Assembly (NCBI RefSeq): GCF_000013865.1
Contig: NC_007948.1
Location: 2,852,001-2,916,000 of the forward strand
DNA length: 64,000 nucleotides
Origin: Polaromonas sp. JS666
GTDB taxonomy: Bacteria; Pseudomonadota; Gammaproteobacteria; Burkholderiales; Burkholderiaceae_C
Direction: 5' to 3'
The translations under genes were made by a program, and so were the position numbers. Within the stretch, counting starts at the first letter, position 1. Each line of letters opens with the position of its first letter. The notes beneath the pieces are model-generated. The model worked only from the letters and a program-made list of their open reading frames with translations. It was not told the origin of the DNA and did no database searches. This document shows, piece by piece, positions 53,107 to 62,972 of the stretch.

Positions 53107-54149
53107 GCTGACTTTCGTGTGATGTATTGCCATGCATTGTGCAATGCGTCCTGCGCAGCGGGCGGCTGGACGCTGATGCGCACATGGCCGGGCAGGCCGA
53201 AGGAGGTGGTGTCGCGCAGCTTGATGCCCTGGAGGCGCAATGCGGCCAGCACCTGCTGCAAAGCGAGGCCCGCCGGTAATACGGGCCGGGCGCAGAAAAA
53301 ATTGGCATGGCTGGGCAGGCAGGTCCAGCCCAGGGATTCGCACAGCGCAATTTGCCGTGCTTTCCACTCGCGCAGGGTCTTCAGGCTGTCCACCAGCCAG
53401 TCTTGCACGTCAGGACGCAGCCAGGCATGCAGCATGGCCACGCCGTGCGCGCCCGCCGGCCACGAAGGACACAGCTGCTCCAGCGCAAGCACCTCCTCCT
53501 CCGCATCGACGGGTGCAATGGCGTACGCGGCACGCACGCCCGTCAAGCCCAGCGCCTTGTTCGGTGTCCAGAGTTGCCAAAATTTTTGCAGTTGCGCATC
53601 GGTGAGCGCCAGCGCGCCACTCAGTCGCAAGGGTTCGTAGGCCCGGTCGAGCACACTGATGGCGGGTGGGCCGGCTTCATTGACCAGATCGTCCAGACCC
53701 GCGTGCGCCGCTCCCAGCGGGCTGGATGGGTCGCAACTCCAGCGCAGCTGTGCGTTGGCAACCTGGTCCGCCACGGTCAAGCGATGTGCATGGGCCGCTT
53801 GCGCATAGTCGCCATAGCTGAGCGGCGGCAGCCAGACCGAACGCCCGCCCTCCTTCGCCACCAGCGCCATCAACGCCACCAAGGCGGTGACGCGGAAAAT
53901 AAATTCGCTGGCGCTGCCGGCCAGCAATACACGCCGCACATCCACACCGTGAAACCCAGCCAGTTGCTGGCGCAGGGCGGTGTAGCTGGCGTCTGGGTAT
54001 ACCGTGGCGTCTGCCTGGCTGACTGCGGCTTGCGCCAAAGGGCACGGCCCGCAGGCGTTGCTGTTGGTGGAGAAGTCATGAAGCGGCACGCCATACGGGT
54101 CGGGGCCACCGTGAATTCGCAGGCATTGCGGTTGCTGCGTGCTCATCAT
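53103..54149 (-). CDS. cobC: Threonine-phosphate decarboxylase-like aminotransferase
   Basis: 348 residues from the ATG at 54149 (a second ATG follows at once). It belongs to the histidinol-phosphate aminotransferase-like group called CobC in the Pseudomonas scheme or CobD in Salmonella, which makes aminopropanol phosphate for the nucleotide loop. The N-terminal RIHGGPDPYGVPLHDFSTNSN is typical; the PLP lysine is in TPNKALGLTGVRAAY. Overlaps cbiB upstream and cobQ downstream. Confidence 0.87.
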   Translation of the reverse strand: MMSTQQPQCLRIHGGPDPYGVPLHDFSTNSNACGPCPLAQAAVSQADATVYPDASYTALRQQLAGFHGVDVRRVLLAGSASEFIFRVTALVALMALVAKEGGRSVWLPPLSYGDYAQAAHAHRLTVADQVANAQLRWSCDPSSPLGAAHAGLDDLVNEAGPPAISVLDRAYEPLRLSGALALTDAQLQKFWQLWTPNKALGLTGVRAAYAIAPVDAEEEVLALEQLCPSWPAGAHGVAMLHAWLRPDVQDWLVDSLKTLREWKARQIALCESLGWTCLPSHANFFCARPVLPAGLALQQVLAALRLQGIKLRDTTSFGLPGHVRISVQPPAAQDALHNAWQYITRKSA

Positions 54150-55102
54150 GAAAAATGCGCGAACGCTATCAATATGATGGCTGTCGGCGCACATAAAACA
54201 AGGGAAAAAACCACTTTTGATGCGTGTTTTTGCGCGGAAACGGTGTCAGGAGCCTGTGGCGGTTTGCCCTCGGGGTTGAGCGTGTAAACACCGGGTTTGC
54301 GCAGGCTGACGCCCAGCGCCAGGGCCATGGCCGCCATCGGCCAGCCGCTGTTGGGCGATGGCGTTTTACGGGCTTCCCTTCGCAATGTTTCCAAGTTTTT
54401 AAAGGACAAGCCCCCCGCCACCAGGGCCAGCAGCAAAGCCGTCAGGCGCGCCGGAATCCATGACAACACATCGTCAGCCCGCGCCGCCCACTTGCCCGCC
54501 CATTCCCAATGCTCGCCCTTGTACATCCCGCGATAGCCCCACATCGCGTCTGCAGTATTGGCGAAGCGGTAAATGGCGGCGCCCGGCAAGCCGAACAGCA
54601 CAAACCAGAAAATGGGTGCCACCACGGAATCGTTGAGGTTCTCGGCCAGCGATTCGATCGCGCTTTCGCGCACTTCGCTTTCGTTGAGCAGCACGGTGTT
54701 GCGGCTGACCAGCCACGACAACCGTTCGCGTCCTGCTTCCAGCGATTGCTGCAGCGCCGCTTCAACCGCATCGACTTCGCTGCGCAGCATGCGCCAGGCC
54801 AGCATGGGCTTGAGCAGCACGGCCATGAACACCGCAGCAATGACCGGATGCAGGCTAAAAACCATCTGCCGCTGGGCAAACCAGGCCAGGCCACCCACCA
54901 AAACCGCACCAGCCAGCCACGCCAAAGCCCCCGAGCCGAACGCCAGCGAGGGCTGCAAACCAGGCAAAAGCTTGCCACACCACGACAGGTACTTGCCCAT
55001 GCCCACCACCGGATGCATCCAGGCGGGTGGTTCGCCGAATACGCCATCCATGAGCAAAGCGAGCAACAATGCTGCCGCCATGAGCAGCGCGCCATCACTC
55101 AT
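54146..55102 (-). CDS. cbiB: Adenosylcobinamide-phosphate synthase
   Basis: 318 residues from the ATG at 55102; an in-frame ATG at 55114 adds four. Multi-pass membrane protein that joins aminopropanol (phosphate) to cobyric acid. ALLMDGVFGEPPAWMHPVVGMG is the N-terminal signature and RESAIESLAENLNDSVVAPIFW the active-site loop. Overlaps bluB by eight bases and cobC by four. Confidence 0.93.
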   Translation of the reverse strand: MSDGALLMAAALLLALLMDGVFGEPPAWMHPVVGMGKYLSWCGKLLPGLQPSLAFGSGALAWLAGAVLVGGLAWFAQRQMVFSLHPVIAAVFMAVLLKPMLAWRMLRSEVDAVEAALQQSLEAGRERLSWLVSRNTVLLNESEVRESAIESLAENLNDSVVAPIFWFVLFGLPGAAIYRFANTADAMWGYRGMYKGEHWEWAGKWAARADDVLSWIPARLTALLLALVAGGLSFKNLETLRREARKTPSPNSGWPMAAMALALGVSLRKPGVYTLNPEGKPPQAPDTVSAQKHASKVVFSLVLCAPTAIILIAFAHFS

Positions 55103-55781
55103 GGGGTGAGGCATGAGGTAGGGCCGGCTTGGCCCAGTAGTCTTCAAAAACCATGTCGGCCAGCGGCGCACGGTGCGCCCAGTTTTCAGCCTGCAGCATG
55201 GGCTGGTCGTAAAACGCCTGGACCGGGCCCAGGCACAGCACGGCAATGGGTTTGCTGCCCTCGGGCATCTGCAGCAGTTGCGCAAGTTGCTGCGGGGGGA
55301 ACATCGACACCCAGCCCATGCCCAGCCCTTCCGACCGCGCGGCCAGCCAGAGGTTTTGAATGGCACAGGCGGCGGAGGCCAGGTCCATTTCAGGCAGGGT
55401 ACGGCGGCCAAAGACATGCTGCTCGCGCCCTGGCGGCAGCGCCACCACCAGCACTTCGGCGGCATCAAGCACGCCCTGCACCTTGAGCTTCATGAACTCG
55501 TCTTCGCGCTCGCCCAGCGCCCGGGCCGTCAGGATGCGCTCCTGCTCGATCAGCGCATGCACGGCGGCGCGCAGCGGCTGGCTGCGCACGCGGATAAAGC
55601 GCCAGGGTTGCATAAAGCCGACGCTGGGTGCGTGGTGGGCGGCAGCCAGGAGGCGCTGCAACACCTCATCGGCCACGACCCCGCCGCTGAAATGGCGCAT
55701 GTCGCGCCGCTCATAAATGGCGCGGTACACCGCCTGCTGCTCGGGCAGGCTGAAGGCGTGGGGGACTGATGGAACACTCAT
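55095..55781 (-). CDS. bluB: 5,6-Dimethylbenzimidazole synthase
   Basis: 228 residues of the nitroreductase fold. BluB cuts reduced FMN with O2 to form the lower ligand DMB. ERRDMRHFSGGVVADEVL, HHAPSVGFMQPWRFI and the C-terminal GMGWVSMFPPQQLAQLL are family motifs. It means the cell makes true B12 when oxygen is present. A 113-bp gap upstream separates it from cobO, the largest gap in the operon. Confidence 0.94.
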   Translation of the reverse strand: MSVPSVPHAFSLPEQQAVYRAIYERRDMRHFSGGVVADEVLQRLLAAAHHAPSVGFMQPWRFIRVRSQPLRAAVHALIEQERILTARALGEREDEFMKLKVQGVLDAAEVLVVALPPGREQHVFGRRTLPEMDLASAACAIQNLWLAARSEGLGMGWVSMFPPQQLAQLLQMPEGSKPIAVLCLGPVQAFYDQPMLQAENWAHRAPLADMVFEDYWAKPALPHASPHE

Positions 55782-55894
55782 TGGGACAACCTTGTTCTGC
55801 TTCTAATTCGGTGCGAGATCAGGCGCACCGCCGCAGGCAGTGCTTTGGCACGGCAAGGCGGGCAACGACATATCGCATTGAAGTAGAGACAGAA

Positions 55895-56476
55895 TCAGTC
55901 CTCGATGCCGCGCTGGGCGGGGATGCCGGCATTGAACGCGTGCTTGACCTTGGTCATCTCGGTCACGGTATCGGCCAGCTCGATGATTTCGGGCGGGCAG
56001 CGCCGGCCGGTGAGGACCACATGCACGTCCTTCGGGCGATCGCGCAGCGTCTGCAGCACGTCGTCCAGTGGCATCCAGCCGTAAATCAGCGGATAGGTGA
56101 TTTCGTCCAGCACCACCATGAAGTACTCACCGCTCAGGATGGCTGCCTTGGCTTTCTCCCAGCCATCGCGTGCCAGCTGCGCGGAATGTTCCAGGTCCTG
56201 GCTTTTCCAGCTGAAGCCGTCGCCCAGCCCTTCGATCGGTATGCCCAGCTGTTCGAACATGCGGTGCTCGCCAAAGCGGGCGCTGGGCACTTTCATGAAC
56301 TGGAAAATCTTGACGGCCTTGCCATGCACATGGTGGCGCCCGTGCGCGCGCAGGGCCAGGCCAAAGGCAGCGGTGCTTTTGCCCTTGCCATCGCCGGTAT
56401 TGACGATGACGATGCCGCGGCGTTCACCCCCGGGTTTGTCATAGGGCTTGTCGGACGGTGGGGTTTCAATCTGCAT
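55895..56476 (-). CDS. cobO: Cob(I)yrinic acid a,c-diamide adenosyltransferase
   Basis: 193 residues from the ATG at 56476 ([11 protein letters not shown]). P-loop [21 protein letters not shown] near residue 25, [11 protein letters not shown], and [17 protein letters not shown] mark the BtuR/CobO family. Transfers adenosyl from ATP to Co(I) corrinoids. Nine bases after cobA. Confidence 0.95.
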   Translation of the reverse strand: MQIETPPSDKPYDKPGGERRGIVIVNTGDGKGKSTAAFGLALRAHGRHHVHGKAVKIFQFMKVPSARFGEHRMFEQLGIPIEGLGDGFSWKSQDLEHSAQLARDGWEKAKAAILSGEYFMVVLDEITYPLIYGWMPLDDVLQTLRDRPKDVHVVLTGRRCPPEIIELADTVTEMTKVKHAFNAGIPAQRGIED

Positions 56477-56485
56477 GGCAATCAC

Positions 56486-57241
56486 CTAAAGGTTGAAATG
56501 GGGGCTGAGTTGCACGGTCTCACCAATGATGAGCAAGCCGGGCTGGGGACCATACGCCGGCGCGCGCGCCACCAGGTCGCGCAGCCCGGTGGCGATGACG
56601 GTCTGCGTGGCGCGGGCACCGTCGCGCACGATGGCGGCCGGGGTATCGGGTGCCAGGCCATGCGCGATGAGCTGGTGGGCAATCTGCGCCAGGCGCTGTA
56701 CGCCCATGTAAAAAACACGGGTCTGGCCCGGACGCGCCAAGGCCTGCCAGTCGTGCGTGGCTTCGTCGTCAGCCAGGTGGCCGGGCAGAAATACGCAGCT
56801 GCCCGCCAGGTCGCGGTGGGTCAGCGGAATACCCGCCGCCGCCGAGCAGCCACTGGCTGCGGTCACCCCCGGCACCACTTCAAAGGCAATAGCCGCCGCC
56901 TGCAAGGCCTGCACCTCTTCGCCCCCGCGCCCAAACACATAGGGATCACCGCCCTTGAGGCGCACCACCCGTTTGCCCAGGCGCGCATGCTGAACCAGCA
57001 AGTCATGGATGCCGCCCTGCGGCACCGCATGGTTGCCCAGGGCCTTGCCCACATACACACGCTGGGCGGCCACGGGAATCAAAGCCAGTACCTCCGGCGC
57101 GATCAGGCGGTCGTGCACCACCACCTCGGCCCGCTGAAGCCGGTCGAATGCCCGCAGCGTCATCAAATCGACCGGGCCCGGGCCTGCACCCACGATGGAC
57201 ACGAATCCGCGGCCGGTGTGCTCCTGTGCCTCAAACGTCAT
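56486..57241 (-). CDS. cobA: Uroporphyrinogen-III C-methyltransferase
   Basis: 251 residues from the ATG at 57241. SUMT makes precorrin-2, the entry to the corrin and siroheme branches. [44 protein letters not shown] and [22 protein letters not shown] are the signature blocks. It overlaps the ferredoxin gene by 11 bp. It is the single-domain form rather than CysG. Confidence 0.94.
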   Translation of the reverse strand: MTFEAQEHTGRGFVSIVGAGPGPVDLMTLRAFDRLQRAEVVVHDRLIAPEVLALIPVAAQRVYVGKALGNHAVPQGGIHDLLVQHARLGKRVVRLKGGDPYVFGRGGEEVQALQAAAIAFEVVPGVTAASGCSAAAGIPLTHRDLAGSCVFLPGHLADDEATHDWQALARPGQTRVFYMGVQRLAQIAHQLIAHGLAPDTPAAIVRDGARATQTVIATGLRDLVARAPAYGPQPGLLIIGETVQLSPHFNL

Positions 57242-57584
57242 GGCAGTCCCCCGGACCCTGATGGAACACCAGATCAGCCACGGGCTGCCCGCCCACCAGA
57301 TGCTGGTCAATGATGCGGTCCATGTTGGCGGGCGTGACGTTGTAATACCAGGTGCCATCAGGCTGCACGCACATGACCGGCCCGCCCTTGCAGGCGGCAA
57401 AGCAGCTCACCCGGCTGCGCTTGACGCGCATCTCACCGTCGTGCAGCCCGGCCGCCTTGAACTTGTCGCCCAGGCTGTCGAACAGCTCCTGCGACGCACC
57501 ATCCTGCGTACAGCGCGGGCCGGTGCAGATCAGCAAATGGCGTTTGTAAGCGCCAATTTTGGGTTTGACCACCGCTTCGCTCAT
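57231..57584 (-). CDS. Thioredoxin-like 2Fe-2S ferredoxin
   Basis: 117 residues. [14 protein letters not shown] near residue 16 and [18 protein letters not shown] near 59 give the Cys spacing of the thioredoxin-fold 2Fe-2S family. Its place between cobJ and cobA (overlaps both neighbours) points to an electron donor in corrin ring synthesis. Confidence 0.85.
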   Translation of the reverse strand: MSEAVVKPKIGAYKRHLLICTGPRCTQDGASQELFDSLGDKFKAAGLHDGEMRVKRSRVSCFAACKGGPVMCVQPDGTWYYNVTPANMDRIIDQHLVGGQPVADLVFHQGPGDCHDV

Positions 57585-58576
57585 GCTTCCGATTCCTCGG
57601 CACTGGCCGTTTCTTCCTTGACGGCCTCTTCTTCAATCGGCGCGGTCAGCACTGCCTCGATGTAGTCCGCAGGCAGCTTGTGGCGCAACGCCAGCGCAGC
57701 AACGCTCGCGCCTTCAGCATGGTCAATGCGCAGGTTTTCCATCCAGCCCAGCAGGCCGGTGGACAGCGAACGGCCAGGCCTTTCGCCCTCGCGCGTGCTG
57801 CCATCGCCGTGCAGCTCGTACTTGTTGGCGTAGCCGCGCGGCGTAACCATCAGGCCATGCCGTACAAAGGTGTGGCTGTTGCCGATCAGTACCGTGGTGA
57901 GCATGCCGATGTCGCAGTCGCTCATCTTGTCCAGTGTGGTGAACTCGATGCGCTCGCGTCTGCGGTAAGCCGACTTGACCACCGCCACCGGCGTGTCGGG
58001 CCTGCGGTGCCGCAAGAACAGCTGCTGTGCCTGCACGATTTGCTGGGTACGGCGGCCGCTCTTGGGGTTGTACAGCGCCACCACAAAATCCGATGCCGCC
58101 ACCGCATCCAGCCGGCGTGCAATCACCGGCCAGGGCGTGAGCAGGTCAGACAGGGAGATCGAGCAGAAGTCGTGCGTCAGGGGCGCGCCCACCAGCGCCG
58201 CACAGGCGTTGATGGCCGAGGCCCCCGGCACGACTTCCACCTGCACGTCGGACTCGGGCGTCCAGCCGGCCTGGAACAGCACCTCATAGGTGGGCCCGGC
58301 CATGCCATACACCCCAGCGTCGCCACTGGAGATGAGCGCAACCTTCTTGCCTTCGCGGGCGCTGGCCAACGCGTGCACCGCGCGGTCCAGCTCTTCAGTC
58401 ATGCCTTTGCGCACGACCTCTTTGCCTTCCAGCAAATCGGCCACCAGCTTGATGTAGGTGACGTAGCCCACCACCACGTCCGCCTCGGCAATGGCGGCAC
58501 GGGCGCGCTGCGTCATATGGTCATGGCTGCCGGGACCAATGCCCACCAGCATGATTTTTCCTTTGGGGCCGGTCAT
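57581..58576 (-). CDS. cobJ: Precorrin-3B C17-methyltransferase
   Basis: 331 residues. The methyltransferase core (about 1-245) has [57 protein letters not shown] and [11 protein letters not shown], as CobJ/CbiH. A C-terminal extension of about 80 residues contains [17 protein letters not shown] and an acidic tail but no cysteines. Overlaps the ferredoxin and cbtA genes by four bases. Confidence 0.93.
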   Translation of the reverse strand: MTGPKGKIMLVGIGPGSHDHMTQRARAAIAEADVVVGYVTYIKLVADLLEGKEVVRKGMTEELDRAVHALASAREGKKVALISSGDAGVYGMAGPTYEVLFQAGWTPESDVQVEVVPGASAINACAALVGAPLTHDFCSISLSDLLTPWPVIARRLDAVAASDFVVALYNPKSGRRTQQIVQAQQLFLRHRRPDTPVAVVKSAYRRRERIEFTTLDKMSDCDIGMLTTVLIGNSHTFVRHGLMVTPRGYANKYELHGDGSTREGERPGRSLSTGLLGWMENLRIDHAEGASVAALALRHKLPADYIEAVLTAPIEEEAVKEETASAEESEA

Positions 58577-59400
58577 GGGCTCACCGCCGTGCCGGCTGAT
58601 GCAACCGGCTTCGAGCGTTCAAAAGTTGCTTCCAGCACCGGACGCAGCCAGCGCTGAAACGCCGCGCCGCATACCAGCCCCATGCAGGCCCAGAACGACA
58701 ATGACACCCAGGTGGTGGCCCAGATGAACTGCGTGCCGAGTTCGCGCAAAGCAAGCTGCGCTGCGCCGCTGAAGCCGGCCAACGGGTCGGCGCTAATGTG
58801 CGGAGCACCCACCACAAAAGGCAAAGCCAGCCACGCCGCTGCGGCAGCCCAGCGCAAAGGATGACGCAGGCCCGCCAGCGAGGCACAGGCCAATGCTGCG
58901 CTGCCCGCAGCCAACACCCACCAGCCCTGGCGCGAGCCCAGACGGGCCGCATCCATGCCGGGAATCTCGGCGTGCAGGCCCAGTGATGGCCAGAAGTGAA
59001 AGCTGAGCCAGCCCGCCGCAGCCACCAGCAAGGCCAGCGGCAGCGAACGCACGGCGGTGCCGCGCCACAGGCAGACACCCATCACGGCAAACACCAAAAG
59101 CGCCATGCTGAAGGCGTGCAGAACGTTGGCCACCCAGGTCCAGAACATGCGCTCGGCACCATCAGCCGGCGCCCATTCCTCGGCGCTGCCATGGTCGTGC
59201 GCGTGTTCAGTTGCCACACCTTCGGCGTGGACGTGCGCAGCGGGTGCGGGCGGCTCTGCGGGTGCCTCGGCCTTTTGCCCCTCATACACCTCGGCCGCCA
59301 GAATAATCGGCACGGCCTGCCACTGTTGCACACCGGACTGCACACTGCCCCCCAGCAAGGCGGCAGCCAGGGCGGCCCAAATCAATCGTTGAAACAACAT
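58573..59400 (-). CDS. cbtA: CbtA cobalt transporter subunit
   Basis: 275 residues with about five membrane helices. The His-rich stretch HVHAEGVATEHAHDHG between the first two helices is typical metal-binding sequence of CbtA. The start MLFQRLIWAALAAALLGGSV matches the family. Usually controlled by B12 riboswitches and paired with cbtB, as here. Confidence 0.9.
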   Translation of the reverse strand: MLFQRLIWAALAAALLGGSVQSGVQQWQAVPIILAAEVYEGQKAEAPAEPPAPAAHVHAEGVATEHAHDHGSAEEWAPADGAERMFWTWVANVLHAFSMALLVFAVMGVCLWRGTAVRSLPLALLVAAAGWLSFHFWPSLGLHAEIPGMDAARLGSRQGWWVLAAGSAALACASLAGLRHPLRWAAAAAWLALPFVVGAPHISADPLAGFSGAAQLALRELGTQFIWATTWVSLSFWACMGLVCGAAFQRWLRPVLEATFERSKPVASAGTAVSP

Positions 59401-59415
59401 GAAAACCTCCCTGGC

Positions 59416-59607
59416 TCAGTGGCAGGGTTTGACAGTGACGTGGCGCACGTCGTGGGCGGCGTTGTGGGCCAGCGGGCTTTCAGCAAAAGCCACGCCGTAC
59501 AGCACAACCAGGCCCAAAGCGGCACCGGCGGCCAATTGCAGCAGCAGGCTGCGGGTTGCGCTACCGCTCGCAACAAGGGAGATGGAAGATGCAGAAGATG
59601 CGTTCAT
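59416..59607 (-). CDS. cbtB: CbtB cobalt transporter subunit
   Basis: 63 residues from the ATG at 59607, chosen because GGAG lies just upstream; an ATG four codons earlier is possible. One membrane helix and a C-terminal HNAAHDVRHVTVKPCH, the conserved metal-binding tail of CbtB. Works with CbtA. Confidence 0.88.
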   Translation of the reverse strand: MNASSASSISLVASGSATRSLLLQLAAGAALGLVVLYGVAFAESPLAHNAAHDVRHVTVKPCH

Positions 59608-59658
59608 GGGTTGCTCCATTTCAGGGTTGATAAACTAAAAAATTAAAAACAAAAAGAG

Positions 59659-60117
59659 TCACAGAGGGAAACCGTCACAGCGGGCAATGGAAACCGTGGC
59701 GTTACGCCCATCGGCGCCACGGTGTTTGAATTTTTCGACCAGCAAGGCGGTCATGGGCAGGGCTTCCGAACGCCCCAGCACCCCAGCGCCTGCCAGCAGG
59801 GCAGCCGCCTCACTGACCGAGGGCGTACCGGTGTACTGGCGCACCGTCTCCGACGGATTGGGCACCGGTACCGCCGCCAGTTGCGCGGGGGTGTAGAAGG
59901 TGATGGGCCAGCCCTGCGCTGCAGCCAGCGCCAACAGGCCCGCTTCATCGGCCTTGAGCGTGATGCTGGCGGCGGCTTTCACCTGCGCGCTGGTGGCGCC
60001 TATGCGCGCCAGCGCCGTGTCCACGGCAAAGGCAATCACATCCGCCGGGGTACCGCGGTCACACCCCAGACCCAAAGCGATGGCGTACGGCAGGGGTATG
60101 GCGTCTTTGTTTGTCAT
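59659..60117 (-). CDS. cobE: CobE / C-terminal domain of CbiG
   Basis: 152 residues. IALGLGCDRGTPADVIAFAVDT is the start of the CbiG C-terminal domain; GRSEALPMTALLVEKFKHRG and TVSIAR follow at the end. This domain exists alone as CobE in aerobic B12 producers or fused to CbiG. Here the N-terminal CbiG part is a separate gene 2.9 kb upstream. Overlaps the permease gene by four bases. Confidence 0.87.
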   Translation of the reverse strand: MTNKDAIPLPYAIALGLGCDRGTPADVIAFAVDTALARIGATSAQVKAAASITLKADEAGLLALAAAQGWPITFYTPAQLAAVPVPNPSETVRQYTGTPSVSEAAALLAGAGVLGRSEALPMTALLVEKFKHRGADGRNATVSIARCDGFPL

Positions 60118-61139
60118 ACCTCCTCCGGCTTGCGCATCACGATGCGCATGACAAACAGCGCCCCCAAACTCGCCGTCACAATGCCTACCGGCAACTCCTG
60201 TGGCGCCAGTACGGTACGGCTAACGAGGTCACTGCCCAGCAGCAGCACGGCTCCGGTGAGCATGCCCATGCCGAGTAGTCTTTGATGCAACGCGCCGACC
60301 CGGGCGCGTGCCAGGTGCGGCACCATCAGGCCCACAAATCCGATGACACCGGATACCGACACAAAGCACGCGGTAGCCAGGGCGCATACCACGAAGGTTT
60401 GCGCGCGCAGGCGCTCGGGCTCCACACCCAGGCTATGCGCAGTGTGATCGCCGGCCAGCATGGCATCCAGCGCGCGCGTTTTGAAAATGGCAAACCCTCC
60501 CACGGTGACCACACCGAGCAAGGGCAAGAACAGGTTGTCCCAGCGCGCGCCGCCCAGCCCTCCCATGGTCCAGAACAGCACTGACTGTGCCGCTCGCTGG
60601 TCGCCCAGAAACGTGAGGTAGTAGGTCAAGGCGGTGAACAAAAATGAAACCGAAAGCCCCGCCAGAATCAACTGGTCGGAGGAGTGGTTTGCGTACCCGC
60701 GCAACAGCAGCAGCACAGCAGCCACCGATGCCAGGCCGCCGGCCAGTGCCGCCAGCGGTAGCGACCACAGACCGAATGCCTCCCCGGTGAAGGTAATTGC
60801 TGCAACGGCTCCTGCGGCAGAACCGGAAGACAGACCGAACAGATAGGGGTCCGACAACTCGTTGCGGGTTACCGTCTGCAACAGCGTTCCCACCACAGCC
60901 AGTCCTGCGCCGACCAGCATCGCAAGAATGACTCTGGGCAGGCGCAGCTCTACGACGATGCGGTCCTCCATTCCGTAAAGCGCTTGTGGTGCACCGGACA
61001 CCAGGAGCGACAGACTCTGCACCAATCGTTCCAGGCTCACAGGCACGGCGCCGGCTTTCACCGACACCACACACAAGACCAGCAGCACGCCCCAAAGCAC
61101 CGCAGCTGTCAACCCGAAGGAGCGGGGCAAAGTGATCAA
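60114..61139 (-). CDS. BtuC/FecCD-type ABC permease
   Basis: 341 residues from a TTG at 61139 overlapping the binding-protein stop as TTGA. About ten membrane helices; EDRIVVELRLPRVILAMLVG and LLGGIG-like GSAAGAVAAITFTG and VSGVIGFVGLMVPHLAR are FecCD hallmarks. Imports corrinoid or metal chelate; the cobalamin context supports corrinoids. Confidence 0.92.
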   Translation of the reverse strand: MITLPRSFGLTAAVLWGVLLVLCVVSVKAGAVPVSLERLVQSLSLLVSGAPQALYGMEDRIVVELRLPRVILAMLVGAGLAVVGTLLQTVTRNELSDPYLFGLSSGSAAGAVAAITFTGEAFGLWSLPLAALAGGLASVAAVLLLLRGYANHSSDQLILAGLSVSFLFTALTYYLTFLGDQRAAQSVLFWTMGGLGGARWDNLFLPLLGVVTVGGFAIFKTRALDAMLAGDHTAHSLGVEPERLRAQTFVVCALATACFVSVSGVIGFVGLMVPHLARARVGALHQRLLGMGMLTGAVLLLGSDLVSRTVLAPQELPVGIVTASLGALFVMRIVMRKPEEV

Positions 61140-62128
61140 AGCTTGAGCGCCTTTGCCATTTTCTCGATGGCAGTGATGTTGGCGGGCCCAGGGGTTAACT
61201 CTTCATAGCGCAGCGCGACGAAGCGCCTGTTTTTCACGGCGTCGGTGTGCCGCATCAGCGGGTGGGCTTGCAAAAACTTCAACAGCTTTTCCGCGCCACC
61301 ATCATTGGCGTAGTCAAGAAGGACCAAAAACTCCGGATTGCGTGCGGCCACGGCTTCCCAGGACACGGTGCCCCAGCTCGTATCCAGGTCCTCCATGACG
61401 TTGCGCCCACCCACGGTTTCCATCATGGCGGTAGGAATGGCGAAGCGCCCGGCGGTGAAAGGTTTGTCTTCCCCGGAGTCAAACAGGAACATGCGAACCG
61501 GCTCTTTGCCCCCCGGCTTGGGCAAGGCAGCCAATTGCTTTTTCCAGTCAGCCACCTGAGCGGTGGCTTGTGCCTGTTTGCCAAAAATGGTACCTAGCTT
61601 GATGAAGTCGGTGTAGAGCAGGTCCATGGAAGCGCGTGGGCGCGTTTTGTCAATGTGCACGCAGCTCTCGCTAAGCACCAGTGTGGGAATGTTGTACTTC
61701 TTCAGCGTTGCAGGCGTTACGTCGCCGCCCACCTTCATCCCGTAGTTCCAGCCGGCAAAGAAGAAGTCCGGCTTGACTGACAGCACGTTTTCCAGGGTCG
61801 GCTGCTTGGGGGCCACCTCGGGAATGCTGCCCAGTGCCTTCTTGAACTCCGGGGTCGGCTTGTACCAGCCGGTGATACCGGACACGGCGGCCATCTGACT
61901 CTGGAGCTTGAGCGCCAGCGCCATATCCGTCATGTTGAGGTCATGGATCATTGCGGCCTTGGGCGATGCATTGAACACCAGCTTTTCCCCGCAGCTGTCC
62001 ACCGTCACCGGGAATGTTTGCGCCTGCGCCATGCAGCCAAGGCCCAAGCCCAGCAAGATGGCGCTTGCTGCGCGGTGAAGCGCGAGCTGCACAGGGCGTT
62101 GTTTAAAAAGCGGGACAGAATTCAGCAT
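61136..62128 (-). CDS. BtuF-type periplasmic binding protein
   Basis: 330 residues from the ATG at 62128 (GGAGGGA upstream). Signal peptide to about residue 37 (MAQAQ), then the helical-backbone type III fold with FPVTVDSCGEKLVFNASP, LSVKPDFFFAGWNYG and LVLSESCVH. Its start lies inside the ATPase gene end. Ligand probably a corrinoid; a siderophore is possible. Confidence 0.9.
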   Translation of the reverse strand: MLNSVPLFKQRPVQLALHRAASAILLGLGLGCMAQAQTFPVTVDSCGEKLVFNASPKAAMIHDLNMTDMALALKLQSQMAAVSGITGWYKPTPEFKKALGSIPEVAPKQPTLENVLSVKPDFFFAGWNYGMKVGGDVTPATLKKYNIPTLVLSESCVHIDKTRPRASMDLLYTDFIKLGTIFGKQAQATAQVADWKKQLAALPKPGGKEPVRMFLFDSGEDKPFTAGRFAIPTAMMETVGGRNVMEDLDTSWGTVSWEAVAARNPEFLVLLDYANDGGAEKLLKFLQAHPLMRHTDAVKNRRFVALRYEELTPGPANITAIEKMAKALKL

Positions 62129-62972
62129 GGGGAGATCCCTCCAGGGATAGTGCTTGAGAGGTGGGGGGAATGCGCTTTGCGGGCGCAAGCCGGGGTGACT
62201 CAAAAACTGCCACGGGCGACACCCGCCCGGGAATAGGGACGTAATGCACGTCCATGGCAAACGTACGGCTGACATGTGACTGGCAGAGCGCGCGCGGAGG
62301 TACATCCAGGGCAACCACACGCCCTTGCTGCAGCATCAACACTCGATCAGCGAACCGGTGCACCAGACTCAGCTCGTGCAAGGCTGCAATCACGGTGACA
62401 CCGATGTCTGCCACCATGTCCAGAATGTCGGCGCGCGCGCGCATGTCAAGGTGGTTGGTCGGCTCATCCAACAGCAATACCTTGGGCTGCTGTGTCAGCG
62501 CGCGTGCGATACATGCCCGCTGCTGCTCTCCCCCGGACAGCGCACCGACGCGCCGGTGGCGAAGATTCCACAGGCCGCAACGTTCCAACGCATGTTGCAC
62601 CTGCGATGCGTTCTCTTCACGTTTGGCCGAGGCAAATGGCGTGCGTCCCAGCGCAACGTACTTGCTCACCGAAAGCAGTGCGTGGATGTGTTCTTTTTGC
62701 TGAACAACCGCAATGTGTTGTGCACGCTGCGCGGCGGGCAGCTGCGACAAAGCGGCCCCGCCCAACATGACACGCCCTGCTGGCGGGCTGATGCGGCCGG
62801 CCATGACATGCAAAAGGCTCGACTTGCCGGAGCCGTTGGGTCCGATCAATGCCAGGTGCTCGCCGAAGGGAACCTGCAGATCCAGTGCATCCAGAACCAT
62901 ACGGCCATCCCGCTGCAGCGACACGCCTTGCAGCTCCAGCCCGGGAGCATCCCCCACGCCAGGAATCATCAT
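62103..62972 (-). CDS. BtuD/FecE-type ABC ATPase
   Basis: 289 residues. Walker A LIGPNGSGKSSLLHVMAG near residue 42, signature LSGGEQQRACIARAL near 145, Walker B VLLLDEPTNHLD. The C-terminal 35 residues extend past the family core and overlap the binding-protein start by 26 bp. First of the three importer genes. Confidence 0.92.
   Translation of the reverse strand: MMIPGVGDAPGLELQGVSLQRDGRMVLDALDLQVPFGEHLALIGPNGSGKSSLLHVMAGRISPPAGRVMLGGAALSQLPAAQRAQHIAVVQQKEHIHALLSVSKYVALGRTPFASAKREENASQVQHALERCGLWNLRHRRVGALSGGEQQRACIARALTQQPKVLLLDEPTNHLDMRARADILDMVADIGVTVIAALHELSLVHRFADRVLMLQQGRVVALDVPPRALCQSHVSRTFAMDVHYVPIPGRVSPVAVFESPRLAPAKRIPPTSQALSLEGSPHAEFCPAF

Noticed and set aside
55781..55895. Possible cobalamin riboswitch in the cobO-bluB gap
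   Set aside because: The gap of 113 bp is too short and shows no B12 box on the minus strand; any riboswitch probably lies upstream of the operon, beyond the window.
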